A DNA stretch of 64,000 nt. Source: Bin5 sp009843665. GTDB lineage: Bacteria; Chloroflexota; Anaerolineae; Caldilineales; Caldilineaceae. The translations under genes were made by a program, and so were the position numbers. Positions 53,651-61,841 of the stretch are shown here, one piece after another; the stretch's first letter is position 1, and every line of letters starts with the position of its first letter. The notes under the pieces were generated by a model. It saw nothing but the letters and a program-made list of their open reading frames with translations, did no database searches and was not told the DNA's origin. The stretch lies in the NCBI GenBank assembly GCA_965220285.1, contig OZ244818.1, positions 2,418,001 to 2,482,000 on the forward strand, given 5' to 3'.

Positions 53651-53672
53651 GGGGCAGGCCTTGTGCCTGCCC
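53651..53672. repeat. Dispersed palindromic repeat, second copy
   Basis: Identical in sequence to the 22-bp element at 47144-47165 (stem GGGGCAGGC). Confidence 0.6.
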
Positions 53673-53755
53673 TGGTTCCCCCCAATCGATGGACAGCACT
53701 TCGCACCAATTTGGGGAGTTCCGGTCAGTTGTGAAGGAAGGGGTATTGCTTCTGC

Positions 53756-55234
53756 TTAGAGGGACATTTCCCAGCCGCGTACGTTGGTCGCAGCCCCCGT
53801 ACCGGCCTCGATGACAAAGCCCAGCCGGCCACTCGGCGCATGGGGTAACGTATAGCCCTGGATCAACTCGTCGTCGACGTAGATCTCCGCGAACTCGTTG
53901 CGCAACAGCAGCCGCCAGCGCTGAGTCCGTCCCGGTGTGAAAGGGAGCGGCTTCGCGTCCTCCGGCTGGAAGGCGTAGCCGTCTCCGGTGGGTGATGTAT
54001 AAGGGCCTGTCGTCAGACGACTGTCGCTCTGGGCCACAAACATGCTGCCGGCGCCGATGGGGCCGCCTTCGATGAAGAAGCCAACGCCGCCGAGAGGACC
54101 GCTTAACTCCTGAAAGTTCAATTCCGCTTCCAGGATGACCCCCCGGGCCACGTCAAATTTCACTGGAAGAATCGCCAGCCCGCCGGCCGCAGCCTCCAGC
54201 TGCAGCCGCCCGCCCTCGACCGGACAGTCACCGGAGCGCAGGCCGTAGAGCTCGCATCTCTCCAGCCCCAACGGCAGCGGACGCCCCTTCAGCGCTTCAT
54301 TGCCGGGCCACCAGCGCAAGCTCAGAATGCCCGCGGCGTCATGGTGGACCGTTTTCAGCGGCGAAAAATAGGATTCGCCGCCCTTCTGGCGCGGCACCGT
54401 GTGGTGGTTCAGCAGCAACTGTTCGCCGCAGCGATAGAAGCGCGCAAAGTAGTTCAGCCGCTTGGGGCTGTTGCCCAGCAGCAGCCGCTGGCCCGGGTCG
54501 AGCCGGTACGGCCCGGTCTGCGACTCGGACGAGAGAACGTACATCCCGCACTCTCCCGCCAGCAGCTCCGACAGATGCCGTGACCCCAGCGCATGCGACT
54601 TGCCGACCCCCAGCAGCATGTAGTACCGGTCGCCGATCTTCTCCACCGCGCCCACCTCGATCCGTTCGCCCCATAGCCCGGTCTCGATCACAGGCGGCGC
54701 GGCCCGAAAGTGGCGTCCGTCATCCGACACAACACAGCCGGCCGTCCCGCACAGCCCCGGCGGCCCATCCTTGGCCACCGCTGTCAGGAAGCCAATATAC
54801 CCCGGCCCATCCTCCCGCGGCAGAACCCAGATACAGTCCCAGCGCTGGCTTGTGAACGTAGGGTCCTCCGCATACCAGCGCGGGTCCGACCGGCACACAT
54901 ACTCCTCGTCGGGCAGCCGCCGCCACTGCAGCAGATCGTCCGATTCGGCGAAAAAGATCTCCTGCACCCCGCCGCGCTCCTCCGAGAAGTTGAGCATGAA
55001 CCGGTCGCCGGCGCGCCAGACCATGCCCGTGCCCAGCCAGTTGGCGTCCTTGGCCTTGTGGATGATCGGTCCCCGGTCGGCAAAGTGAACGCCATCATCC
55101 GAAGTGGCGACACTCATCCCGTCATAGGGGCCGTCGGCGTGCATGCGGTGAAGATAAAAGAGATAGTGCCTGCCCTCGTGGTAGTACAGCCAGGTGTCCC
55201 ACAAGCGGGCTGCGATCTCCGGTTTGAAAATCAT
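53756..55234 (-). CDS. GH32-like (clan GH-J) glycoside hydrolase
   Basis: 492 aa. A five-bladed beta-propeller (about 1-330) is followed by a beta-sandwich (about 350-490, with IYVDDELIQGYTLP) as in GH32. Candidate catalytic residues are Asp13 (RLWDTWLYY, in place of WMNDPNG), Asp124 (YAEDPTF, like RDP) and Glu193 (RIEVGAVEKI, like EC). The motifs diverge from invertases, so the sugar specificity is open. No signal peptide, so it should be cytoplasmic. It is transcribed away from set 5, with 248 bp between, and probably acts on the sugar imported by it. Confidence 0.78.
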   Translation of the reverse strand: MIFKPEIAARLWDTWLYYHEGRHYLFYLHRMHADGPYDGMSVATSDDGVHFADRGPIIHKAKDANWLGTGMVWRAGDRFMLNFSEERGGVQEIFFAESDDLLQWRRLPDEEYVCRSDPRWYAEDPTFTSQRWDCIWVLPREDGPGYIGFLTAVAKDGPPGLCGTAGCVVSDDGRHFRAAPPVIETGLWGERIEVGAVEKIGDRYYMLLGVGKSHALGSRHLSELLAGECGMYVLSSESQTGPYRLDPGQRLLLGNSPKRLNYFARFYRCGEQLLLNHHTVPRQKGGESYFSPLKTVHHDAAGILSLRWWPGNEALKGRPLPLGLERCELYGLRSGDCPVEGGRLQLEAAAGGLAILPVKFDVARGVILEAELNFQELSGPLGGVGFFIEGGPIGAGSMFVAQSDSRLTTGPYTSPTGDGYAFQPEDAKPLPFTPGRTQRWRLLLRNEFAEIYVDDELIQGYTLPHAPSGRLGFVIEAGTGAATNVRGWEMSL

Positions 55235-55482
55235 GCTCTATTCTCTCTCTGTGCAAATTTACTGAGTAGGTCCACGGCAGTATCCGACTGCATGAGTCCA
55301 TGATAGCGCAGGCAAGCGCGTCCGCACAGCCACTCCGTTCGCGCCCTGATTAAGTCGCACACCCGGCCGCGCGATAGTTCTTTGACCTCAACTCACATTA
55401 TGTTACTATTTTGCTCCAATAGTCTTTTTTGCCCCGAAACATACATTCAATCCACTTCAATCGAACCAAGGAGTAACAGACG
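55235..55482. promoter_or_regulatory. Divergent promoter region between GH32-like gene and set 5
   Basis: The part 55385-55460 is AT-rich compared with its surroundings and includes TATGTTACTATTTTG. It must carry the promoters of both divergent units. No clear inverted-repeat operator is evident. AAGGAG precedes the set-5 ATG. Confidence 0.45.
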
Positions 55483-56865
55483 ATGGGAAAGAACGCATTG
55501 GTCAACAAGCGGCTGTCACGTCGCGCATTCCTGCAAACTGCCGCAGCGACTGCCGGCGTCATGGTGACCGCGGCCTGCGCCGCGCCCGCGCCCGCCGCCG
55601 GTGACACGATGGCCAGCGGCGACGACGGCGGCATGGAGACCGTCGAGCTGCGCCTCGCCTACTGGGGCTTCCAGGTAGAGAAGCAGGGCGTCCTGCAGGA
55701 GGCCTTCCAGGAGGCCTACCCCAACATCAAGCTGCAGGAGGACATCACCTCCTGGTCCAACTACTGGCAGAAGATGCTGGCCTCCACGGCTGCGGGCGAT
55801 TCACCCGACATCATGCACCACTCGCCCTACTATCACGTGCGCTTCGCGCACAACGGGGTTACGATCCCGCTGGATCCCTTCGTCGAGCGTGATGGCGTCG
55901 ACCTCAACGACTTCTACGAGGGCGCGATCACACAGGGACGCTGGCAACCCGGCCAGATCCGGTGCGGCTCCGGCGACCTGCACGCTTTCCCCACCGTCTG
56001 GCATTCCGGCACCATGTGGTTCTGGAACAAGAACTGGTTCGCCGAAAAGGGTATCCCCGACCCGGACGAAAGCTGGACCTGGGACACGATCGTCGAGGCC
56101 GGCAAAGAGTTCACCGTCATCAACGACGACGGCTCAGCCGAGTCCTACGGTATGGACACACCCGTAGACGGCAATGCCCGCATGAACTTCTGGATCTTCC
56201 AGGCCGGCGGCGCCTTCTATGACGAAGACTACAACGGCTGTCTTATCAAAGAAGACGCGCCGATGGAGGCCTTCCAGTGGATGGTCGACCTGATCAACGT
56301 GCATGAAGTTGCCATGCCGCCCGAGGCCAACCTCCAGTTCAACCCATTTGAAACCGGCCGCGTCGCTTTCGCCGTCATGGGTGACTGGATGATCCCCTCC
56401 TTCTCCGAGATCGAGGACTTCGAGTGGGACGTCTTCACGCCTCCCTCGCATCCTGTAACGGGCAAGAACACGATCGATGCCTACCAGAACGGTATATCGA
56501 TCACCAGTTCAGCCCCGCACCCGGATGAGTCGTGGGAATACATCAAATGGCTGACGATGGGCGATGGCGCCGTCATGTACGCCGAGACCATCTTCCCCTT
56601 CCCCGCCCACATTCCTACCGCGGAAGGCCTGATCTACGTACAGGATCGCACCGATCCGCCGACACAGTTGTGGATCCTCAACCAGCTCTTGAAAGACGCC
56701 ACGCCTGTCTTCAACGGCCCGGCCGAAGGTGAGATCGCCGGTATTGCCAGGGAGGAACAGGAAGCGGCCATGCTGCAGGTCAAGACGGTGCAAGAGGCGA
56801 CCGACGATCTTGAGTCGCGTGTCAACGCCGTCCTCGAACGCTCCCGCGAAGAGCTGCTCGGATAG
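55483..56865 (+). CDS. ABC importer substrate-binding lipoprotein, set 5 (Tat)
   Basis: 460 aa with a twin-arginine signal (LSRRAFLQT) and lipobox TAAC (Cys32). AAGGAG lies 9 nt before the ATG. A 16-bp-arm hairpin (56896-56939) follows. It heads an operon with two permeases and a Gfo/Idh gene. Confidence 0.9.
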   Translation: MGKNALVNKRLSRRAFLQTAAATAGVMVTAACAAPAPAAGDTMASGDDGGMETVELRLAYWGFQVEKQGVLQEAFQEAYPNIKLQEDITSWSNYWQKMLASTAAGDSPDIMHHSPYYHVRFAHNGVTIPLDPFVERDGVDLNDFYEGAITQGRWQPGQIRCGSGDLHAFPTVWHSGTMWFWNKNWFAEKGIPDPDESWTWDTIVEAGKEFTVINDDGSAESYGMDTPVDGNARMNFWIFQAGGAFYDEDYNGCLIKEDAPMEAFQWMVDLINVHEVAMPPEANLQFNPFETGRVAFAVMGDWMIPSFSEIEDFEWDVFTPPSHPVTGKNTIDAYQNGISITSSAPHPDESWEYIKWLTMGDGAVMYAETIFPFPAHIPTAEGLIYVQDRTDPPTQLWILNQLLKDATPVFNGPAEGEIAGIAREEQEAAMLQVKTVQEATDDLESRVNAVLERSREELLG

Positions 56866-56895
56866 CGAACAGCGAGGAGTGAGTGGAGTGAAAAA

Positions 56896-56939
56896 AGGAG
56901 AGAGAAAAGAGAGGGGCTGACTCCTCTTTTCTCTCTCCT
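56896..56939. repeat. Hairpin after binding-protein gene (set 5)
   Basis: A perfect 16-bp inverted repeat of purine/pyrimidine character: AGGAGAGAGAAAAGAG (56896-56911) and its complement (56924-56939), with a 12-nt loop. The stem buries an AGGAGAG-like ribosome site. Confidence 0.75.
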
Positions 56940-56959
56940 CGCAGTCTGGAGAGAGTCGT

Positions 56960-57889
56960 ATGAGCGCCGCAACAACACCTGCGCGCGGTGGTTTGCGCGG
57001 ATTCCTGGGGAGCAACCGGGGCCGGGAGGCGATCGAAGCCTATATTCTCATTCTACCCACCATCCTGGGGCTGATCGTCTTTACCGCCAGCCCCGTGCTG
57101 GCCTCGCTCTATTACAGCTTTACCCGCTGGAACCTGCTGAGCACGCCCAAGTGGCAGGCCTTCGATAACTATATCGAACTCCTGACCGAAGATCCGCTCT
57201 TCTGGATCACGATCAAGAATACGGGCTACTACGTATTGGGGACCGTCCCCACAGGAACCGTTCTCGCCCTCCTGCTGGCGATCGCGCTCAACCAGAAGAT
57301 CCGGTTCGTGGCCGTATTTCGCACGATCTACTTCCTGCCCGTCGTCTCCTCAGTGGTCGCCATTTCGGTGCTCTGGCTCTGGCTCTACCAGTCAGACTTC
57401 GGCCTTGTCAATGAGTTGCTGCGCTTACTGGGTTTCCGCGGCATCCGCTGGCTGAGCAGCGTCACCTGGGCGATGCCGGCCATCATCATCATGAGCATCT
57501 GGCACGGCCTCGGCTACAACATCGTCATCTTCATTGCCGGCCTGCAAGGCATTCCCCAGGACTATTACGAAGCCGCCACCGTCGACGGCGCCAACGCCTG
57601 GCATAAATTCATCAACATCACCATCCCGCTGCTCTCACCCGTCACCTTTTTCGTCCTCACCCTGTCCGTGATCAACTCCTTCCAGGTCTTCGCACAGGCC
57701 TATGTGATGACCAGGGGCGGGCCGGTCAACGCCACCAAGACGATCGTCTACTATCTTTTCCAACAGGGGTTTGAGAACTTCCACATGGGGTATGCCTCCG
57801 CCCTGGCCTATGTACTCTTCGTTATCATCGTCAGCCTGACGCTGTTCCAGTTCTGGTTCCAGAGACGCTGGGTCCATTACGAACTCTGA
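56960..57889 (+). CDS. Sugar ABC importer permease (MalF type), set 5
   Basis: 309 aa, six helices, EAA loop DYYEAATVDGANAWHKFINI. GGAGAGAG precedes the ATG. It begins 94 nt after the binding-protein stop, beyond the hairpin. Confidence 0.9.
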   Translation: MSAATTPARGGLRGFLGSNRGREAIEAYILILPTILGLIVFTASPVLASLYYSFTRWNLLSTPKWQAFDNYIELLTEDPLFWITIKNTGYYVLGTVPTGTVLALLLAIALNQKIRFVAVFRTIYFLPVVSSVVAISVLWLWLYQSDFGLVNELLRLLGFRGIRWLSSVTWAMPAIIIMSIWHGLGYNIVIFIAGLQGIPQDYYEAATVDGANAWHKFINITIPLLSPVTFFVLTLSVINSFQVFAQAYVMTRGGPVNATKTIVYYLFQQGFENFHMGYASALAYVLFVIIVSLTLFQFWFQRRWVHYEL

Positions 57890-57901
57890 GGTAGAACCAC
57901 C

Positions 57902-58822
57902 ATGAGCGCACAAGACGCAACCCCCATCGGTGAGGCCCGCACCACGGCGATACCTGGCGCCTCTGCTGCCGCATCCGAAGGCCTGACCTCCTACAGAGTC
58001 CTTCACATCACGTGGCGCGTGCTGCTCTATGCCGTTCTTACCCTCGTTGGCGCCACAATGCTCCTTCCCCTGCTGTGGATGATCTCCACCTCGCTTAAGG
58101 AGCCGGGCGAAGTGCTGCTGCTCCCGCCGAAGTGGATCTCGATTCCGCCGCAGTGGGGAAACTACCCCAGGCTTTTCGATGTGCTTCCCTTTGATCTCTT
58201 CTTGATCAACAGCATCAAGATCGCGGTGTTTGCCACGGTCGGCGCCCTCTTGAGCTGCTCCATGGCCGCCTTCGCCTTCGCGCGCATGCGCTTCCCGGGC
58301 AAAAACATCATCTTCGCCATCATCCTCGCCACGATCATGATCCCCTTCCACGTCACCCTCATTCCCCTCTTCAAGCTCTATCGCGACATCGGCTGGCTCA
58401 GCACACACCTGCCGCTCACCGTGCCCTTCTTCTTCGGCACCGCCTTTGGCATCTTCCTCATGCGCCAATTCTATCTCACCATCCCCCAGGAGATGGTGGA
58501 GGCGGCGCGCATCGACGGCTGCAGTTTTATTCAGATCTACTACCGTATCTTCCTGCCTCTCTCCAAGCCGGGCTTGGCCACGTTGGGCATCTTCACCTTC
58601 CTCGGCTCCTGGAACAACCTCATGGGGCCGCTGATCTTCCTCACCAAGGTCGAGACCATGACCATCACCCTCGGACTGACCCTGCTGACCAACCAGTCGG
58701 GTGGGCGCTGGGAATTGATCCAGGCCGGCGCCGTCATCAGCATCTTGCCGATTGTCGTCATGTTCTTCATCGGCCAGGAGCACTTCATCCAGGGCATCGC
58801 GCGTACCGGAATCAAGGGGTAA
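57902..58822 (+). CDS. Sugar ABC importer permease (MalG type), set 5
   Basis: 306 aa with a 40-residue cytoplasmic lead, six helices, EAA loop EMVEAARIDGCSFIQIYYRI and C-terminus FIQGIARTGIKG. It starts 12 nt after the partner gene. Confidence 0.9.
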   Translation: MSAQDATPIGEARTTAIPGASAAASEGLTSYRVLHITWRVLLYAVLTLVGATMLLPLLWMISTSLKEPGEVLLLPPKWISIPPQWGNYPRLFDVLPFDLFLINSIKIAVFATVGALLSCSMAAFAFARMRFPGKNIIFAIILATIMIPFHVTLIPLFKLYRDIGWLSTHLPLTVPFFFGTAFGIFLMRQFYLTIPQEMVEAARIDGCSFIQIYYRIFLPLSKPGLATLGIFTFLGSWNNLMGPLIFLTKVETMTITLGLTLLTNQSGGRWELIQAGAVISILPIVVMFFIGQEHFIQGIARTGIKG

Positions 58823-58873
58823 GTCGGTGGCGCACGGCCGCTTTTTGACGACCGACCCCCGGCGGCTGCAGCC

Positions 58874-59887
58874 ATGATCCGCATCGGCCTGATCGGCTGC
58901 GGTGGCATGGGCCAGTCCCACCGCGCCGCCTTCGAGAAGCTGCAGGGCCGCGCCCTCTTCACCGCCGCGGTCGACCCGGACCTGCCGCGCGCCCAGGCAA
59001 CCGCCGACCTGATGCGCTGCGACACCGTCGCCGCCGACTACCGCCAGGTCCTCGACCATATCGACGCCGTCATCCTCGCCGTGCCCCACCACCTCCACCA
59101 TCCCATCGGCATCGACCTGCTGCGCCGCGGCAAACATCTGCTGATGGAGAAACCGCTGGCCAACTCGGAAGCCGAATGTCTGGACCTGATCGAGACCGCC
59201 GAGCAGGCCAACCGCACCCTGATGGTCGCCTACTGCATGCGCTTTCACCCGATCGTCGTCGAGATGGAGCGCCTGCTCAAGGCCAGAACCTACGGCGACC
59301 TCTTCCAGCTTTCGATCTGGACCGAGCAGCATACGCAGGGCGAGCCGGGCAGCTGGATGCACCGCAAAGAGACGCTCGGCGGCGGCCAGCTCTTCAGCCA
59401 CGGCTGCCACTATATCGACATCCTGCTCGCCTGGATGGGGCAGCCCGTTTCCGGCACCCATATCGGCACCAATTTCGGCACGCCCTGGATGGAAGGCGAG
59501 GGCACATCCAACGTCTCGCTCAAATTCGCCAACGGCGCGCTCGGCTACCATTTCGGTACATGGGGCGCCAAGGGCACGCGCCTCAAATACTCATTCCACG
59601 CCCACTGCACCGAGGGCATGTTGGAAGGACAGATCAGCCAGGGGAAACTGTTCCTTCACCGGGGCGCGCTTGAAGTGGAGAAAGGCAGCGAGCAGCTGTT
59701 GTTTCAGGCACCCGTGGGCAAGCATCTCGAGAACGAGCTGATCCACTTCGTCGACTGCCTGGAGCACGCCCGCCGCCCCCTCACCGACGCCCGCCGCAGC
59801 CTGCAAAGCCTGCGCGTCATCTGGAAGCTCTACGAAGCCGAAGCACAGGGCGTGGTCGCCGACCTGCGCGCCATCGGCAACGGGTGA
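58874..59887 (+). CDS. Gfo/Idh/MocA-family oxidoreductase (set 5)
   Basis: 337 aa: Rossmann GLIGCGGMGQSH (residues 5-16), LLMEKPLANSE, and a C-terminal domain with GCHYIDILLAWMG. It follows the permease by 51 nt and ends the operon. With the divergent GH32-like glycosidase it suggests import, cleavage and oxidation of an oligosaccharide or glycoside. Confidence 0.88.
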   Translation: MIRIGLIGCGGMGQSHRAAFEKLQGRALFTAAVDPDLPRAQATADLMRCDTVAADYRQVLDHIDAVILAVPHHLHHPIGIDLLRRGKHLLMEKPLANSEAECLDLIETAEQANRTLMVAYCMRFHPIVVEMERLLKARTYGDLFQLSIWTEQHTQGEPGSWMHRKETLGGGQLFSHGCHYIDILLAWMGQPVSGTHIGTNFGTPWMEGEGTSNVSLKFANGALGYHFGTWGAKGTRLKYSFHAHCTEGMLEGQISQGKLFLHRGALEVEKGSEQLLFQAPVGKHLENELIHFVDCLEHARRPLTDARRSLQSLRVIWKLYEAEAQGVVADLRAIGNG

Positions 59888-59935
59888 GATGCAGCAGCTT
59901 CATATGAAGAATATGCACGAAGACAGGGCTCTGAA

Positions 59936-60151
59936 CTAGACGAGCGTTATCGACTGGACCGGCAGTGACTTCGCTTCGAGCGTTGACAGATTGGCAACTT
60001 TACTGGCATGGTCGATATCGATGCCGACAAGTTGGCCGCTCTCATCGAAATCCAAAATGACGCCCGGGGCGACCTCTGTTGAATCCGTACTCGGTCTTTC
60101 AGAGAGGTCAATATAGAGGGAATCCGTGTCAGGATAATAATGGAACTTCAT
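59936..60151 (-). CDS. DUF2283-type small protein
   Basis: 71 aa with the DUF2283 pattern: MKFHYYPDTDSLYIDLSERP at the start and APGVILDFDESGQLVGIDID in the middle. Such genes often pair with small toxin-like partners, but none is seen here. The frame is open upstream, yet the family begins at this ATG. MITE 2 has inserted about 50 bp upstream. Confidence 0.8.
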   Translation of the reverse strand: MKFHYYPDTDSLYIDLSERPSTDSTEVAPGVILDFDESGQLVGIDIDHASKVANLSTLEAKSLPVQSITLV

Positions 60152-60202
60152 AGGGCTATCAGAGTGTACTACAGGACTGAATTCGGATAAACTCGTACAG
60201 GG

Positions 60203-60627
60203 GCAACTACTAAGCCATAGCCATTCCGCGATCAACACAGGGGCAGGGGAAGCGACCTCTCTGACGACTGGCCACTAACCACTGACCACCGCTCTTCTGG
60301 GCGGTCGGGCCTATTCGGCCCTCCCTTGTGCGGGGGCTCCGCCCCCGCAACGCCCCCGGTCCTGTCCGCGCCGTAGCGAGTGTGTGGCTAATATGAAGTT
60401 GCCGTCTCGCGGCGGCCGGGCTTCCACCCCCCCCCACCCCGCGTCTTGGCACATTCCGAGTACGTGCCAGCGCAGGCAACACAGGCGAGGCAACTCCCAT
60501 ATATACCCAACGTTCACCGCTATGACAATCGCTAGCCCGCTACAGAAATACTGACGGTACATTCCGCCCAGACAGACCGCACACTGAACACACAGAACAC
60601 ACACACAGAACATGGCTTAGTAGTTAC
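60203..60627. mobile_element. MITE 2 (IS66-type ends), 425 bp
   Basis: Non-coding. Terminal inverted repeats GCAACTACTAAGCC (60203-60216) and GGCTTAGTAGTTAC (60614-60627), with a perfect 8-bp target duplication GTACAGGG (60195-60202 and 60628-60635). From about 60299 to the right end it is closely similar to MITE 1; the left 95 bp differ. The right part ends in CA-rich short repeats (ACACACAGAACA). Confidence 0.92.
60299..60357. repeat. GC-rich double-hairpin repeat, copy 4
   Basis: Identical to copy 1 over the full unit. It lies inside MITE 2. Confidence 0.8.
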
Positions 60628-60671
60628 GTACAGGGTAAAACGATAGACAGATCCAGAAGAAAGGTGCAGAT

Positions 60672-61772
60672 ATGACGACACCAACATATCGTTTCGCAGT
60701 CATCGGCCTCGGCCGCCGCGGACGCTACCACATGGAGAGCCTCGAAGCGATGGAGGAAGCGACCGTTCGCTGCGTCGCCGTGGCCGACCCGCGCGACCCC
60801 ACCGCCGAAGAAGAGGAACGCTTCGGCCCCTCCTTCTACAAGGACTACCGCCAGATGCTGGCCGGTACGCCCGACCTCGACTTCGTACTCGTCGGCAGCT
60901 ACGCCGTCGACCATGTAGAACATGCGCTGGCCGCGCTGCAACGCGGCATTCCCGTCTTCCTCGAGAAGGCTGTGGCCTTCACCTGGGAGCAAACCGTAGA
61001 GCTGTATCAAGAGGTGGTCCGCAATCAATACCCCCTCTTCATCGGCTTCAACCTGCGCCGCTTTCCCGCCACGCTCGCCATGAAGCGCATCATCGACGAG
61101 GGCAGCCTCGGCCGCATCCAGAGCGTGCTCGGGCACGTCAACACCGGCAACCGCTGGTCGCAGGGCGTCTGGTCGCATTTCAGAACGCCGCCCTCCTCCA
61201 CCCTGGTCGAAGGCAAGCTCACCCACGACACCGACACCATCCAGCACTGCCTCGGCGCCGAGGTCGTGGACTGCACCGCCACGATCACGCGCAACATCTG
61301 GACCGAAGGCGACGACAGGCCCATGACCGCCGGCGACTCCTGCTCCATATCCGGCCTGCTCTCCAACGGCATCCTCTACACGCTCCATCTCACCACTGCC
61401 GGGCCCGATTACGAGCGGCGCTATATTGTCAACGGCACGGAAGGACAGCTGGAAGTCGTGATGCACAGCAGGCGCGCAGGCCAGACACCCGCGGCGGTGA
61501 CGCTCTGGCGCAACGATGAGGAGCCGCAAGCCGTCGAACTGCCGCCGGCCGTCGGCGGACACGGCGGCGCCGACTTCCGCATCCACCGCGACTTCGTCGC
61601 CTGGCTCCGGTCCAACCCAGCCGGCCCCTACGACCCGCGCTCCATCCTGACCGGCATGATCATCCCCTTCGCAGCGCAGGAATCCATGGCGACCGGCCGC
61701 CGCATCGACTGCGCCGCACGCCTGCGTCAGGTCACTGCCGGCGTGAGTCAGGAAGAAGCCAGAGAGAAGTGA
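60672..61772 (+). CDS. Gfo/Idh/MocA-family oxidoreductase
   Basis: 366 aa: Rossmann VIGLGRRGRYH (residues 10-20), VFLEKAVAFTWE in place of the standard EKP, so the catalytic Lys is kept but the Pro is lost. The C-terminal domain is of the usual size and includes HDTDTIQHCLGAE. The ATG follows AGAAAGG. It begins a two-gene unit with the next Gfo/Idh gene, shortly downstream of MITE 2. Confidence 0.85.
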   Translation: MTTPTYRFAVIGLGRRGRYHMESLEAMEEATVRCVAVADPRDPTAEEEERFGPSFYKDYRQMLAGTPDLDFVLVGSYAVDHVEHALAALQRGIPVFLEKAVAFTWEQTVELYQEVVRNQYPLFIGFNLRRFPATLAMKRIIDEGSLGRIQSVLGHVNTGNRWSQGVWSHFRTPPSSTLVEGKLTHDTDTIQHCLGAEVVDCTATITRNIWTEGDDRPMTAGDSCSISGLLSNGILYTLHLTTAGPDYERRYIVNGTEGQLEVVMHSRRAGQTPAAVTLWRNDEEPQAVELPPAVGGHGGADFRIHRDFVAWLRSNPAGPYDPRSILTGMIIPFAAQESMATGRRIDCAARLRQVTAGVSQEEAREK

Positions 61773-61841
61773 CAAGCGGGCAAGCGGTTCTCTCTCCTCA
61801 CTCCTCTTCACTCTCTCCTCTCCTTTGAAAGGAATTTCCTT

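Larger units (their letters stand above)
53321..53755. other. Repeat-rich intergenic region
   Basis: No gene. It contains three tandem 14-bp units (ACCAGTCAACCATC type, 53331-53372), an ACTGACCACTGATCACTG tract (about 53421-53442), a GC-rich double hairpin (53448-53506) and a copy of the 22-bp palindrome (53651-53672). It separates the convergent set-4 operon and GH32-like gene. Confidence 0.7.

Noticed and set aside
57635..59551. A 638-codon open frame antisense to permease and Gfo/Idh genes
   Set aside because: Low-complexity Glu/His/Asp-rich translation spanning three real genes on the plus strand; a shadow frame.
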